Source: Amyloporia xantha
Lineage: Eukaryota; Basidiomycota; Agaricomycetes; Polyporales; Adustoporiaceae
Length of the DNA stretch: 64,000 bases
NCBI GenBank assembly: GCA_036971615.1
Contig: JAYKKR010000006.1
Location: forward strand, 1-64,000
Reading direction: 5' to 3'
Every line of letters begins with the position of its first letter. The first letter of the stretch is position 1. The notes under the pieces were generated by a model. That model worked only from the letters and a program-made list of their open reading frames with translations. It was not told the origin of the DNA and ran no database searches. This document shows, one piece after another, positions 1 through 9,445 of the stretch. Position numbers and translations under genes: made by a program.

Positions 1-146
1 ACCTAACCTAACCCAACCTAACCTAACCTAACCTAACCTAACCCAACCTAACCTAACCTAACCTAACCTAACCTAACCTAACCTAACCTAACCTAACCTA
101 ACCTAACCTAACCTAACCTAACCTAACCTAACCCTAACCTAATCGC
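1..146. repeat. Telomere, C-rich strand, 5-bp unit CCTAA (TTAGG)
   Basis: The window begins with roughly 28 tandem units that read ACCTA/CCTAA, so the G-strand unit is TTAGG, a 5-mer. A few variant units occur (CCCAA near 11 and 51, CCCTAA near 131). The C-rich strand runs 5' to 3' into the chromosome, which is the orientation expected at a true left chromosome end. Most fungi carry the 6-mer TTAGGG; the 5-mer is seen here directly. Confidence 0.93.
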
Positions 147-2072
147 CTCCACTTTCCTGCGTGGGACAGGCGCTGCCCATTTCTCTTGGGGCAGACGCAT
201 CGTGCTGTCCAAATCCGCTGTCACTGCCTAGATAGTTCGAAAACGTTATTTACATGTGGATCATCATGACTCGAAGGTTTACTCACCGAAAGGTCGCCAC
301 TATGATCCGCCGATGCAGCGGCTGTTGAGACTTGGCGAAAGCGTCGCTCCAGAAAGTGGACCTGGTGGCAAGGCTGCCCACATACGGGAAAACATCGAAG
401 GTGCCGCGCTTGAGGTATCGATGCATCTCCGCAATGACCTGATTGACGAGGTTCGCGGGGACAATGAAAATAGTCGGCAGGTCGGGCAGGTTACCGCTCT
501 CCGTTCTCAGATTGCCTGCAAGAGCAGTCAGCGTGGCCGTCCAGGACGGCCAGATGGGACTCACCGAATACTCCCGGAAACGTCCCGTGTTGCTCCCAGT
601 ATTCGTGAAACCACGAGCGCACCGCGATCGTACCCACAGCCTGCATTGTTTTCCCGACACCAACCTCGTCCATCTGCAGAGTTGGCTCGCCCTCCAGTGA
701 TCGACGTACCATCTTAACGATGCCGACGAATTGATGCCATCTCGGAGAAAGGGGGACGCCGTGCTCCCGGATATACTCTCTCCTTCCGGCGTCCACGCAT
801 CATGCTGCCCAGTCGGATCGTCTTTCTCATTGAAGAACGGAGTCGCCCATCATGGAGGCCCAATGCTTCATGAAGCCGCGCTATCCCAATTCTGGTATTC
901 CTCCACTCCGGATGACCACTCATCGGTAGGTAAAGGGTCGTCAAAGTCGAGATCGAGCGTGGAGTCGTCCTGCTCGTGGATAAGGTTCAGCGTCTCCGCG
1001 ACTTCATGCGCCAACGCATCGACCTGGTTTTTCGTCGCCAGGAATCGTAGAGCGTCCCGGATTACCTTGGGCAAGCCTGCATCACATTAAGAACAGAATG
1101 GATTTAAGTGATTGCAATGATTATTTATTCAGTTATTCAGTTACTTACGCGTGAGTCGCCCTGTCCATTGCCTTTGCCCATCGCGTCCAACATGGCTTTT
1201 AGCATCTCCTCCTGTTTCGCCAATGTCTCTAACGCGGGGTCGTCTCCGAAGAAACGGGCCTCCTTCACTAGCGCCGCGCACTTGGCAATTAGATTCTTCA
1301 CATCGTCACGCGTGGCATTGCCATTGTCCGCGTTCCAGAAAGCTTGTCATAAAAGTGCAATCAGTTATTGAATTTGCACTAGAAGCACACTTCTTACCAG
1401 CCCACGCAGCATTCGAAGCCTCCTGCTTTGTTTCAAACGAACGCGCGTGTCGATCTACTCCCTTCTTCCACCGATTCCATACAGTTGGAATGATATCGGT
1501 GACGAACTTTTCTGCCTTTCGGTTGGGCAACACGACCATGCCATTCTCTACCAGGGCGTCATCTCCGAAGATCTTCTCTACAGGCCCGTTGATGTAATGG
1601 GGCCATTGAGAGTGGAGCATATCTGGCATCTAAAGCATTGCTTAGAATATGTAAATCAATCCGTGACAATATTGATACCCACCTTGAAACCGCTGTGCTG
1701 GATCTTCATGACATCCACCAGGCGAAAACCAGCGGTGGCGAACCCCTCATCGATCGCTTTGTTCATCTCCCACTTGGTCCACATTGCGCCGCTCCATTGA
1801 AACCACGCCTGGCGACCTACCTTGTTCTGGTCGTCCTTTCGCGCATCCTGGACAAAAGTTACCCGCTTCTCTGCGCTCTTTGCGCGGAAGTTTGCGACAA
1901 AGGTGTCTACCGCATCTAACTGGGCCTCGCTCCACTCAGGGGGTGTGTTGCCAGGCATCCAAGGGGGGCCAGTCATGCCAGTACGAGCTCGCCAAACAGG
2001 CCAGTCCCAGATGTCCGGTAATTCAAGAAATAAGGTGAGCAATGCGGCGGCAACGCTGATAGAGGGCATTAT
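147..2072 (-). pseudogene. SNF2-type helicase pseudogene truncated by the telomere
   Basis: Read on the minus strand, a chain of exons gives an SNF2-like ATPase N-terminal half. It begins near 2072, with a long WDWPVWRAR-type region to about 1684, then exons at about 1629-1400, 1346-1150 and 1068-565. A Walker A-like segment (DEVGVGKTMQ) lies near 650, and after a 49-nt intron (516-564) come motif Ia-like residues (IFIVPANLVNQ) and RIIVAT just before a GTGAGT donor near 286. The gene is broken: TGA codons interrupt the frame at 868-870 and 850-852, both one C-to-T change from CGA, and about 2 extra bases near 780 shift the frame. After 286 only a short stretch remains before the telomere repeats, so the helicase C-terminal half is absent. 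Family membership rests on these motifs; subfamily is not assigned. Confidence 0.72.
535..551. repeat. Palindrome GGCCGTCCAGGACGGCC inside an intron
   Basis: This 17-bp perfect palindrome (8+1+8) fills one third of the 49-nt intron (516-564) of the SNF2 pseudogene. It is the copy nearest the telomere of a family that recurs through the first 7.2 kb. Confidence 0.85.
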
Positions 2073-2356
2073 GCAGCAGAGCGAGATTGTGTTGACTTGG
2101 AACGGGGGTCGGGTGAAAATTGGCGAAAACTGGCAAGAGCAGTTACTCGAGTGGCTTCTTATAATACTTTCCACACGTGGACGCCTCACGAGGAAAAATG
2201 GCGGTCTTAGACGGCCACGCACATCACGCCGATGGGGAAGCTTAGCGGGAGACGATATTTGCGCTCGGCATTCGCCTCGTGTTTGATTATCGCTCCCTCC
2301 ATGAATCAAGCTGCTTCCATTTCCATAGGAAAGGTGCGGGTTGTCATCTGCGGGTT

Positions 2357-2546
2357 GGCCGTCCAGGACGTCCACGCTCCGCCTGATCTGTTACGCGCGG
2401 ATCCCGCTCAGCTTGCGGGATTCATAGATCCATATACCCGTCCAAATATGGCTGCTCCTCGCCCATTCCGGGTCCCATGAGACCTACCGATTACGAGTCA
2501 GGGGGTCTCGTTTGCTGCAAGCGGGAGATGGCCGTCCAGGACGGCC
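2357..2546. repeat. Two CGTCCAGGACG palindromes
   Basis: GGCCGTCCAGGACGTCC occurs at 2357-2373 and the perfect form GGCCGTCCAGGACGGCC at 2530-2546. They lie upstream of the SNF2 pseudogene in DNA with no convincing gene. Confidence 0.8.
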
Positions 2547-2607
2547 ATGCGCGCGGCTCCTGCCTGTCAGCAGGGGTTGCCGCGTGGCCGATGGCAGCGA
2601 GGCGCTA

Positions 2608-2990
2608 GCCACATGCGGTAGGCAACAATCTTAGATCATGATCTGATGATGCCTGCTGTGAGTCACTAACCACATGGGATAAGTGACGATCTCAGATCAT
2701 CTCAAGTCGAAGTTGGTCCCCTACGTCACGGCCGTCCGGGACGTTCTTCTTCCCTCATCTCCACCCATGGTGGCAATCATCCGGCGTCTCGGAACAGTGT
2801 CCATATGCGGTAACCGACAATCTTCGATCTCCCGAAGTCTGAGTTGGTATCGCGCATCACGGCCGTCCGGGACGGTCACTCTTCTTCTTCACCCATCGTG
2901 GATATTCTCCGGCTCTGAGATAACTATGCATATGCGGTAAGTGACAATCTTAGATCTCCCGAAGTCTAAACTGGTAACTGCGCATCATGC
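2608..2990. repeat. Degenerate tandem repeat of about 130 bp carrying palindromes
   Basis: A block recurs that reads CATATGCGGTAAGTGACAAT, then a TTAGATCTCCCGAAGTCT-like stretch, then GGCCGTCCGGGACG. Its starts are near 2614, 2672, 2802 and 2931. The palindrome copies at 2730-2743 and 2861-2875 have a G in place of the usual central A. No coding sequence is supported. Confidence 0.7.
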
Positions 2991-3020
2991 CAGAACGGCT
3001 ATTGCTTCGGGCTCACATCC

Positions 3021-3236
3021 CATTGCATCTCGTCCTCCTGCATGTTGTATAATAATACATACATAATTCTAACCCGGCCTCCTCAGGACCATTTATATAT
3101 ACCCTCTATCCCTTTGCATTACTTACTTCGTCTCTCCGGCACATGGTTGCATCCCGTCCTCCTCCTGCATGTTGTATAATAATACATTCATAGCTTTAAC
3201 CCGGCCTCCTCAGGACCATTTATATATACCCTTGCT
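3021..3236. repeat. Tandem duplication of about 135 bp
   Basis: A block with CCTGCATGTTGTATAATAAT and CGGCCTCCTCAGGACC followed by TTTATATATACCC appears at about 3028-3112 and again at about 3162-3232. The linked CATTACTTACTTCGTCTCT motif occurs at 3117 and again at 3452. Confidence 0.75.
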
Positions 3237-3729
3237 GTGTCTAGCTCTGATTCATCCGAAACAGACACCGTGCGCGTTTCCGACGGTGCCATCTCTATGC
3301 CTGTTACGCCGGCATCGCTATACGAACATGACAATAGTCAGGGATCAATCCATCCTCCTTCTCCGTCGAAAATTCGACAGTCTGCACCTCTACCTCCACT
3401 TCCGCCACTTCCCTCCCCACTTCTCTGTCCCCGCCGTACATATCCCATCGCATTACTTACTTCGTCTCTACGGCACATTGGTAGTCATTCACTTCATCGT
3501 CTTTTCTTTCTCATGCTGCATGTCGGGGAATTAAATTCGCACACAACACTCGGTGTCTATTGACTTTGCTCGGACACAATATTGGATGTCATTGAGTTTA
3601 CAAACCAAGCTGATACATTCATGTATATATAGAGAGGCAATATTATATTATGGCCATTTCCCATGAGCATGAATTTAGTTAGTTCAAGGATATATGCCAG
3701 TGAACAATCGTCACTTACAGCAAAGGGGC
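3237..3729. other. No supported gene
   Basis: A 108-codon open frame at 3237-3563 is Ser/Pro-rich, has no ATG start and shows no recognisable domain. Nothing else is visible before the first copy of the small gene family. Confidence 0.5.
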
Positions 3730-4091
3730 TCACAGATGAACCATCGAGTCCGCCTCTCCTGCTCGTATGAGCGCAGCGGCCAGTTCAATCATCGCTTTGA
3801 ATTCCCTGAGGACGCAATGCATCACAACGCCCGGGCGATGCGGCCGTACGGTGCTGATAAGTAGCCTGGCCTGTGGAACTAAGATCAGAACTTGCATGCG
3901 GTGTTTGTCTGGATTTCATCACTTACTGCGTGCCACAGCACTCTCGTGGCCCATTGATGCCAATGATTCGGAGAATATACTTGTGGACCCAGCGCTGGGC
4001 CCCGCTCACGTTCCTCCCGCAATCCTGCGTATGCTTCGCGCGCAATCTCGAACATTCGCGCGATATACTGATCGTTGGCGTTGGCGGTCAT
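3730..4091 (-). CDS. Small subtelomeric two-exon gene, copy A
   Basis: Exon 1 (4091-3927) encodes 55 residues ending ..YSPNHWHQWATRVLWHA. A 56-nt intron (3871-3926, GTAAGT to ACAG) is followed by exon 2 (3870-3730), which encodes 46 residues including MHCVLREFKAMIELAAAL. The frame is continuous across the splice. The product is not recognised. The motif (V/A)(Y/F/W)..xWxxWAxRVLW directly before the intron is shared with four other minus-strand copies within 6 kb, and exon 2 matches copy E (ELAAxI). The open frame continues upstream to 4313 without a clear ATG, so the protein may be longer than 101 residues. Confidence 0.55.
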
Positions 4092-4477
4092 GGGGGTTGG
4101 AGGGGATTTTCTATCTCTCCTATGGACGGTCCTGGCACTCTTATGAATATTTTGCGCGCTCTGGCTTACGTTGCAGAAGCATTCGCGTAGGAGACTCAAT
4201 ACCCTGAAGTCTTCTCCAATGACTACCCGATGACAGGACGTGCGAATAGAACACCCATCCAGGACCTCAAATCTTCTAATCTGGTACCTTCTATCTGGGT
4301 CTAATCGAGTCACCTGTTTGATGCGCCTTATTTTACGTTATTTTTAGGCGTATCAAACACAAGGTTAAGGTTGGAAATATATCTTTTCAAGGCATTTATT
4401 GATGTGCATGTTTTGCTGGAAGGGAACTGGTCGAGGGAAGTGATATGCACGTGACTATAGGATCCCTCGCAGAGGGC

Positions 4478-4567
4478 GCCGTCCAGGACGGCCACGCCAC
4501 CTGCTGGACGTTTGTGCCTAGCATCAGATTCCCATTCCGGACAAGCAGAGCGGCCGTCCAGGACGGC
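4478..4567. repeat. Pair of GCCGTCCAGGACGGC palindromes 75 bp apart
   Basis: Perfect 15-bp palindromes lie at 4478-4492 and 4553-4567. Both lie in non-coding sequence between copies A and B of the small gene family. Confidence 0.85.
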
Positions 4568-4719
4568 GACTCTGCGCGCCCTCCGCATACGCTTAACGAA
4601 ATAAAAGTGTTCGTATGTACAGATTCATATGAAAATATCTGCCGACTGTTTACAGTATTTCTAAAGGAACAACCCATGCATAATAAGACATCAATTAATT
4701 AACGTTCATTTATTTTCTA

Positions 4720-5230
4720 CTACTCACCGGACACTAGGGTCATCCCTTCCTCCTCGGCGGCCTCGCACTCAAACAAGAGTATGTCTACTGCATCTTGGAG
4801 CACGATATCCTGGTACCCGCCTGCAGCCCACTCTAAGTCGCCATATTCGCTCCGACGTATTTGCCTTTTCAGCTCGTGCAATGTAACCTATTCGTACTGT
4901 TAGCGTGGTTCAAACCCTTGCATATGTTTCTGTACTTACTTTGTAATACACAACTCGAAGTGCCCAATGCACCCAGTGTTTCCGAGAGTACACTTTGGGT
5001 GCCTCCGCCGGCCTCTCCGTATATGCATGTTCCAGAGCATGGGCATACATGAGCACTTTATGAAGTAACCGCACTGTCGCCCACGACGTTTGCCCGTACC
5101 ATGACATCCTGAACAACAGGGCAAGGGAGTTTGCATTCCGCCCACGTATAGCACTGTCTTTTAAGCACAATTGTTGTCTTCCTACTGACGTCCAAGCTCT
5201 ACCCGCTGACGCGCCTCGTGTGATGCGCAA
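4720..5230 (-). CDS. Small subtelomeric two-exon gene, copy B
   Basis: Exon 1 ends with VYSRKHWVHWALRVVYYK at 4940, an intron follows (4888-4939, GTAAGT to ATAG), and exon 2 (4887-4720) encodes 55 residues starting VTLHELKRQI. The splice keeps the frame. Similarity to copy D extends upstream of the first plausible ATG (5107): GRNANSLALLF matches GRRTFSLFVLI in D, so the true start probably lies further up and is unresolved. Exon 2 resembles that of copy C, and both end close to a GGTGAGTAG string. Function unknown. Confidence 0.5.
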
Positions 5231-5516
5231 TACCTAATCGATAACACAAGCGATCCTACTTCTCACCGCTTAGCCATGTTCCGTCCACTCCGTCAAATGA
5301 CAATCTCCTAGTGAGCGCATTACGTTGTGATTACATAGTTAAATATTAATACAACATATATGATCATCTCGTTTATTTGTGATCTAGTCATCGCATCAAG
5401 CGCATCAATGTTCCTATACACGTTTACATTTCAAATAATCACAAGTATGTCATGATCTACAACTTGTGCCATCCCACGCGGGACTCAGTCAATGCTCACA
5501 GGGCACTGACGGCACT

Positions 5517-5591
5517 GGCCGTCCAGGACTGCCATGCCTGCCACGGGACTCTTGTACTCCGCCCCATTCACGTTGGCCGTCCAGGACGGCC
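5517..5591. repeat. Pair of GGCCGTCCAGGAC palindromes 58 bp apart
   Basis: GGCCGTCCAGGACTGCC (one mismatch) lies at 5517-5533 and the perfect GGCCGTCCAGGACGGCC at 5575-5591. Confidence 0.85.
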
Positions 5592-5774
5592 ACAACAGTG
5601 TAGCGCTTTCTCGCACGTGCCCTCATGCATGTCGACTCATTTCCTGCATATAAAGCGTACACCCAAAAACTGTGCATCTCACATCTAGACACGATCTACG
5701 CGCACACTGAATCCATCCATTATTGTCTATCAGTATAGTTCGGTTCCACTATTCTCTTTGCTACTCACCGGGTA

Positions 5775-6251
5775 CTACGGTGTCCACAGTATTAGCCCTC
5801 TCGCCTCTTCAAACATGTCATGAAAAACCTCCAGCCCAGCCCCCACGCGAAGCTCTCGCGCATACACCTCACTCATCAACCCTCCGACCGTGAGCTGTTC
5901 AAGTCATCAATATATTTATCCCCCCATGTAGTAACCCAACTTCTCTACTCACCTCGGTTTCTAATACCTGCAACGCCCAGTGTGTCCACACTGCCCGAGA
6001 CAATACCCCAGCGGCATTACCGCTGGCCTACGCATGAACAATAGCCCCAATTGGTAACATTGACCACGTAGGTCCAAGATCAGCAACCTCGAAACTGCGT
6101 CGAGATGGTCAGGCATATCAATCACGAATGGCGGAACAGTGTTTTCGGCCATTCTGACTGGGATGGGTGGTTTCCGAATCCCAATGACATTGCCCACTCT
6201 TATATGTATCTCGTCTCTCTCCCTTACGTTACGTGACAACCCTAACCGCAC
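5775..6251 (-). pseudogene. Small subtelomeric gene, copy C, decayed
   Basis: The family motif appears as VLSRAVWTHWALQVLETE just before a GTGAGT donor (intron 5895-5952). Exon 2 (5894-5775) encodes LTVGGLMSEVYARELRVGAG and is homologous to copy B exon 2. Upstream, the frame that carries the motif contains an in-frame TAG near 6030, and the earlier family-like stretch (AVSRLLILDLRG) lies in another frame. At least one nonsense change and one frameshift are therefore present. Confidence 0.5.
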
Positions 6252-6515
6252 ACACTTTCAATTCAATTCATGAGCTTACCGCCGCATGTCAATTTTAAAC
6301 TCAATTCCTACGCGAGGTGCAACGCCGCATAGAAGATCCATCTGCGATCAAAGAATCTGTCAACAATCTCATTGCTATCCACCCGATCTTTTGCTCCTCG
6401 CTTAAATTTCATATCTAAGGTTAGGGTTTAATATTATTCTCTTTATAGGAAACCACTGTATGCAGCACATACCCCATATTTCATGGACGGTGGGTGAGGA
6501 GCTCTCCGCCTCTCA
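6252..6515. other. No gene seen
   Basis: The only notable item is GGTTAGGG at 6420-6427, a short telomere-like match in the opposite orientation to the chromosome end. Confidence 0.4.
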
Positions 6516-6516
6516 T

Positions 6517-6533
6517 GGCCGTCCTGGAAGGCC
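6517..6533. repeat. Palindrome GGCCGTCCTGGAAGGCC
   Basis: A 17-mer of the same family with one mismatch, just ahead of the 93-bp array. Confidence 0.75.
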
Positions 6534-6624
6534 ATATCTCTCTCTACAGTAATATAGACACTTTTACCGGAGATTTCTCTTACCGCAGAGTCTGTTCCTA
6601 ATAAGGTGTGCACATGTTTGGAAT

Positions 6625-7135
6625 GCCGTTGCAGTGATAGACGTCCAGGACGTCCACCTCCGGTGCTACGCATACATAAGGTCTGTCTAATACAACATAT
6701 GGCCTACCTTTCTCATGTCCTGTAGCAAATATGGACGTCCAGGACGCCCCTTCTCGCGCTATGCATTGATGAGGTCCGTCTAATCCAATATACGGCCTAC
6801 TTTTTTATCATTCTGTAGCACATGTCGACGTCCTGGACGTCCACCTCCGATGCTATGCATGCATAAGGTCTGTCTAATGCAACATAAGGCCTACCGTTCT
6901 CGCGTCCTGTAGCAAATATGGACGTCCTGGACGTCCTGCTTGCGCTATGCATTTACAAGGGCTGTCGATTCCAATATAGGGACTACTTCTCTATTGTCCT
7001 GTAGCACATGTAGGCGTCCTGGACGCCCGCCTCCGATGCTATGTATATACCAGGTTTGTCTAAGCCAATGTACGGACTACGTGTTTGTATTCTCTAGACA
7101 ATATGGACGTCCTGGACTGCCATCTCCACCGCTGC
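6625..7135. repeat. 93-bp satellite, one palindrome per unit
   Basis: Six palindromes start at 6640, 6733, 6827, 6920, 7013 and 7105, so the period is 92-94 bp. The rest of the unit is also conserved: CTGTAGCAAATATGGACGTCC before the palindrome, then a CGATGCTATGCATGCATAAGG-like stretch, then TCTGTCTAATCCAATATA. The palindromes read GGACGTCCTGGACGTCC with small changes. No open frame runs through the array with protein-like content. Confidence 0.88.
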
Positions 7136-7160
7136 ACCCATTGTGCTAAGTAGCGCAGAC

Positions 7161-7176
7161 GGACGTCCAGGACGGC
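7161..7176. repeat. Palindrome GGACGTCCAGGACGGC
   Basis: Last clear copy of the CGTCC(A/T)GGACG family. It follows the 93-bp array outside its period (56 bp after the previous copy). Confidence 0.75.
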
Positions 7177-7249
7177 TCCTGCTGCGTTGGCCCCCTCCGC
7201 AGGCCTAGGGACGTGCTATGCGCCAGCCTATGCACTGGCCACACCAGGC

Positions 7250-7412
7250 GAGCCCACTAGGCGCTCACCTAGGAGCGCACCAGGTGCCGACCTAGGCAAT
7301 AAGCACCTCTCTAGGTGCGCGCTAGGCGCCGACCTAGGCATTAAGCGCCTCTCTAGGTGCGCGCTAGGCGCCGACCTAGGCATTAAGCGCCTGCCTAGGA
7401 TTCCGGTCCTAG
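7250..7412. repeat. 42-bp tandem repeat rich in CCTAGG
   Basis: Three to four units begin with GACCTAGGCATTAAGCGCCT at 7289, 7331 and 7373. Each holds several CCTAGG/CTAGGCGCC palindromic hexamers. The period is a multiple of three and stays open in one frame (repeating GADLGIKRLSRCAL), but codon content and setting do not suggest a gene. Confidence 0.8.
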
Positions 7413-7460
7413 CTCAGCCTAGGAGGTCTCATAACCTAAGCGCGTCGTTCGGCCCACACC

Positions 7461-7471
7461 CCCTAACCTAA
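7461..7471. repeat. Internal telomere-like tract
   Basis: CCCTAACCTAA in the same orientation as the chromosome end. Confidence 0.55.
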
Positions 7472-7840
7472 GGCTACTTCGGTGACTCTTCGGACCGGCG
7501 GAACGCCGACGGAATGACGTCACTCCTAATAATAGGAGACAGGTCTAGACAATGACATCATAGTCCGAGTCCACCCGATAGCGGGATAATGCTATTGGCT
7601 CGGTCTCGTCGGCAACTATTAATAAGATATTATGCCGTCGTACGATTCTCAAAGTCGTACGATGCGGGGTATTTCTCGCTTACCAAGATAGAGGGCCTGA
7701 TGAGTCTATAAAAGACGAAATGGGTCGGTGTTGGATCCCCAGCACCTCATTGCCTTGCTCTGTCTCCCGCTCCTCAGCAACATCCTCCGCTAAGGTCGCC
7801 TTCGGCTCCCATAGCTCCGTCGTCGCTTCGTCGCTCCACC
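7472..7840. other. TATA-containing segment between two telomere-like tracts
   Basis: No gene is seen. The segment has a TATA box (TCTATAAAAG at about 7706) followed by a pyrimidine-rich leader, and TACGATTCTCAAAGTCGTA forms a small hairpin near 7640. The layout resembles a solo LTR or decayed promoter, but no TG..CA ends with a target duplication could be fixed. Confidence 0.3.
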
Positions 7841-7856
7841 ACCTAACCTAACCTAA
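7841..7856. repeat. Internal telomere-like tract
   Basis: ACCTAACCTAACCTAA, three units, same orientation as the chromosome end, 60 bp after a pyrimidine-rich stretch. Confidence 0.75.
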
Positions 7857-7945
7857 ACTCGGCTCCTCCACTACAGTAGACACATGCTGCGCATAGTACA
7901 TCAAACGCACACTCTACGACTCCACTATTCCATACCAGTACATTC

Positions 7946-8582
7946 TCACAGCTTCGACCCCTTCTTCACCGATTCCAACATCCTCAGCTGTCCCGGAAGC
8001 ACAGCAGGACTCATCGACTTGATGTCATGCGCTAACGAGATGATCTCCCTGTATTTCCCGATCGGAATCCCGTCCGCATCGCGCGCACCATATATACCAG
8101 AAAGCACCGCCATTCCAAATCGTGCCATATCCTGTCAATTCCATGTAAGTCCATAGCCTTCAAACACCTCTCTATGGACTTACTGCACACCACAAGACAC
8201 GTTCCGCCCACTCCAACCACATCGCAGAGAACACGAACGGCTGCGCCATAGGTCGTTGCTTCCATTCCAACTCGAGGCCGTCAAAACCTTTCGTGACCAT
8301 ACCACACACTCCAACGAGCGTGTTCGCAGGAGGCGGGAACGGATTGTTGCCTGTCATGGTGGATATGATGAGGACAAAAAGACTGAAAGTACGTCTTCCG
8401 ACCCACCGCTGGCTTTCATATACGTCTCCTTTTAGCGCCCATGCCTTTCCATCACCGAATTGAACACACGGCTGTTTGACAGAAGCTTGATGCAACATCA
8501 CACGTGCATCCGCATACAGGCAAAAATGAGGCCGTTCGCGACCATCAACATGGTTCGTGTCCACAACGCTCTGCACGTACAT
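7946..8582 (-). CDS. Small subtelomeric two-exon gene, copy D (longest copy)
   Basis: An ATG at 8582 opens a 399-nt exon (8582-8184) that ends FVFSAMWLEWAERVLWCA. The intron is 8132-8183 (GTAAGT to ACAG) and exon 2 (8131-7946) encodes 61 residues. The predicted protein is about 194 residues. It carries a hydrophobic stretch FSLFVLII near residue 68-75 and the family motif at the intron border. This is the only copy whose 5' region has both a clear ATG and an uninterrupted frame, so it is the best guide to the family. No known domain is recognised. Confidence 0.6.
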
Positions 8583-8789
8583 AATTTAGACACAATTCAC
8601 TTCATGTTGTAAATAATGAATGTTTAATGTCCCCCGAAATACGCAACGAGAGAGGCTATCTGCATCCCTCAATATATTTCTATGTGAAGACGGCATACTA
8701 AAAAAACCCCACAATAAATCATGTCCTGTTGTGCGCTCCGATCACCCGTTCATATCTCGATCGATTGGCCGATCGAGCGATAGAATGAC

Positions 8790-8920
8790 GGAATAGCGTC
8801 CTGGGACGCTATTCCTGATATCTTCGAGATAGAGATTACACGGAATAGCGTCCTGGGACGCTATTCCTCGGGTATCCAACGTCGAGATGTTACGGAATAG
8901 CGATCGTGATCGCTATTCCG
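8790..8920. repeat. Three palindromes with GGAATAGCG arms
   Basis: Copies lie at about 8790-8815, 8842-8867 and 8892-8920, 50-52 bp apart. The first two have GCGTCC..GGACGC inner arms. The third keeps the CGGAATAGCG outer arms but has GATC as inner sequence (13+2+13 perfect palindrome). These are outliers of the main array that begins near 9,998. Confidence 0.88.
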
Positions 8921-9071
8921 CGCTGTCACACTTTTCATTCCATACTAAACTATTAAATATAGTCTTTTCTGTGCATGACACATGCACATTTTACCCTTCT
9001 ACACAAATGCTACGGTGATCCTACTAATAATTATTCATACATTCATACATCTAATAAACTGTTGCTTACCA

Positions 9072-9445
9072 TCAGTCAGCTTGGACGTCCTCCATCCTTG
9101 CTTCATTCTCCATGTCTTGAACAATCTCCGCCGCAAGTTCAACCAACGGACGGTAGATCCCAAGCACCTGGTAGATGATCATCCCTGGGTTATGCGACCT
9201 CAGCGTACCCATTAGCACCATGTACTGCCCAAGTAATATAGGTCAGCTTTCACATAACTGTTGTTGACACAATCACTCACACCGTACCATAGGACTCGTT
9301 GAGCCCACTCGTACCACACCTCCGCCGGATGTTCCGTCCCTCTGCTCGCAACTCCCCACTCCCACTCCACTCGCAGCCCCGCATACCCTAGGCATGCCAC
9401 ATGGTACATGTGCTCATTGTATTCCTCCTCAGAGATCGTCGCCAT
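9072..9445 (-). CDS. Small subtelomeric two-exon gene, copy E
   Basis: The ATG at 9445 opens exon 1 (9445-9281, 55 codons), ending PAEVWYEWAQRVLWYG. The intron is 9225-9280 (GTGAGT to GCAG) and exon 2 (9224-9072) encodes 50 residues including MIIYQVLGIYRPLVELAAEI. The frame is continuous and gives 105 residues. Exon 2 aligns with copy A (HNPGMII..ELAAEI against HRPGVVM..ELAAAL). Function unknown. Confidence 0.6.

Noticed and set aside
7187..7471. Protein with 14-residue repeats (GADLGIKRLSRCAL)
   Set aside because: The frame stays open only because the DNA repeat is 42 bp; composition follows the CCTAGG-rich satellite and there is no splice or start context.
7472..7880. Solo LTR ending ..CACTACA near 7875
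   Set aside because: A TATA box and pyrimidine leader fit, but no matching TG start with a 5-bp duplication could be found.
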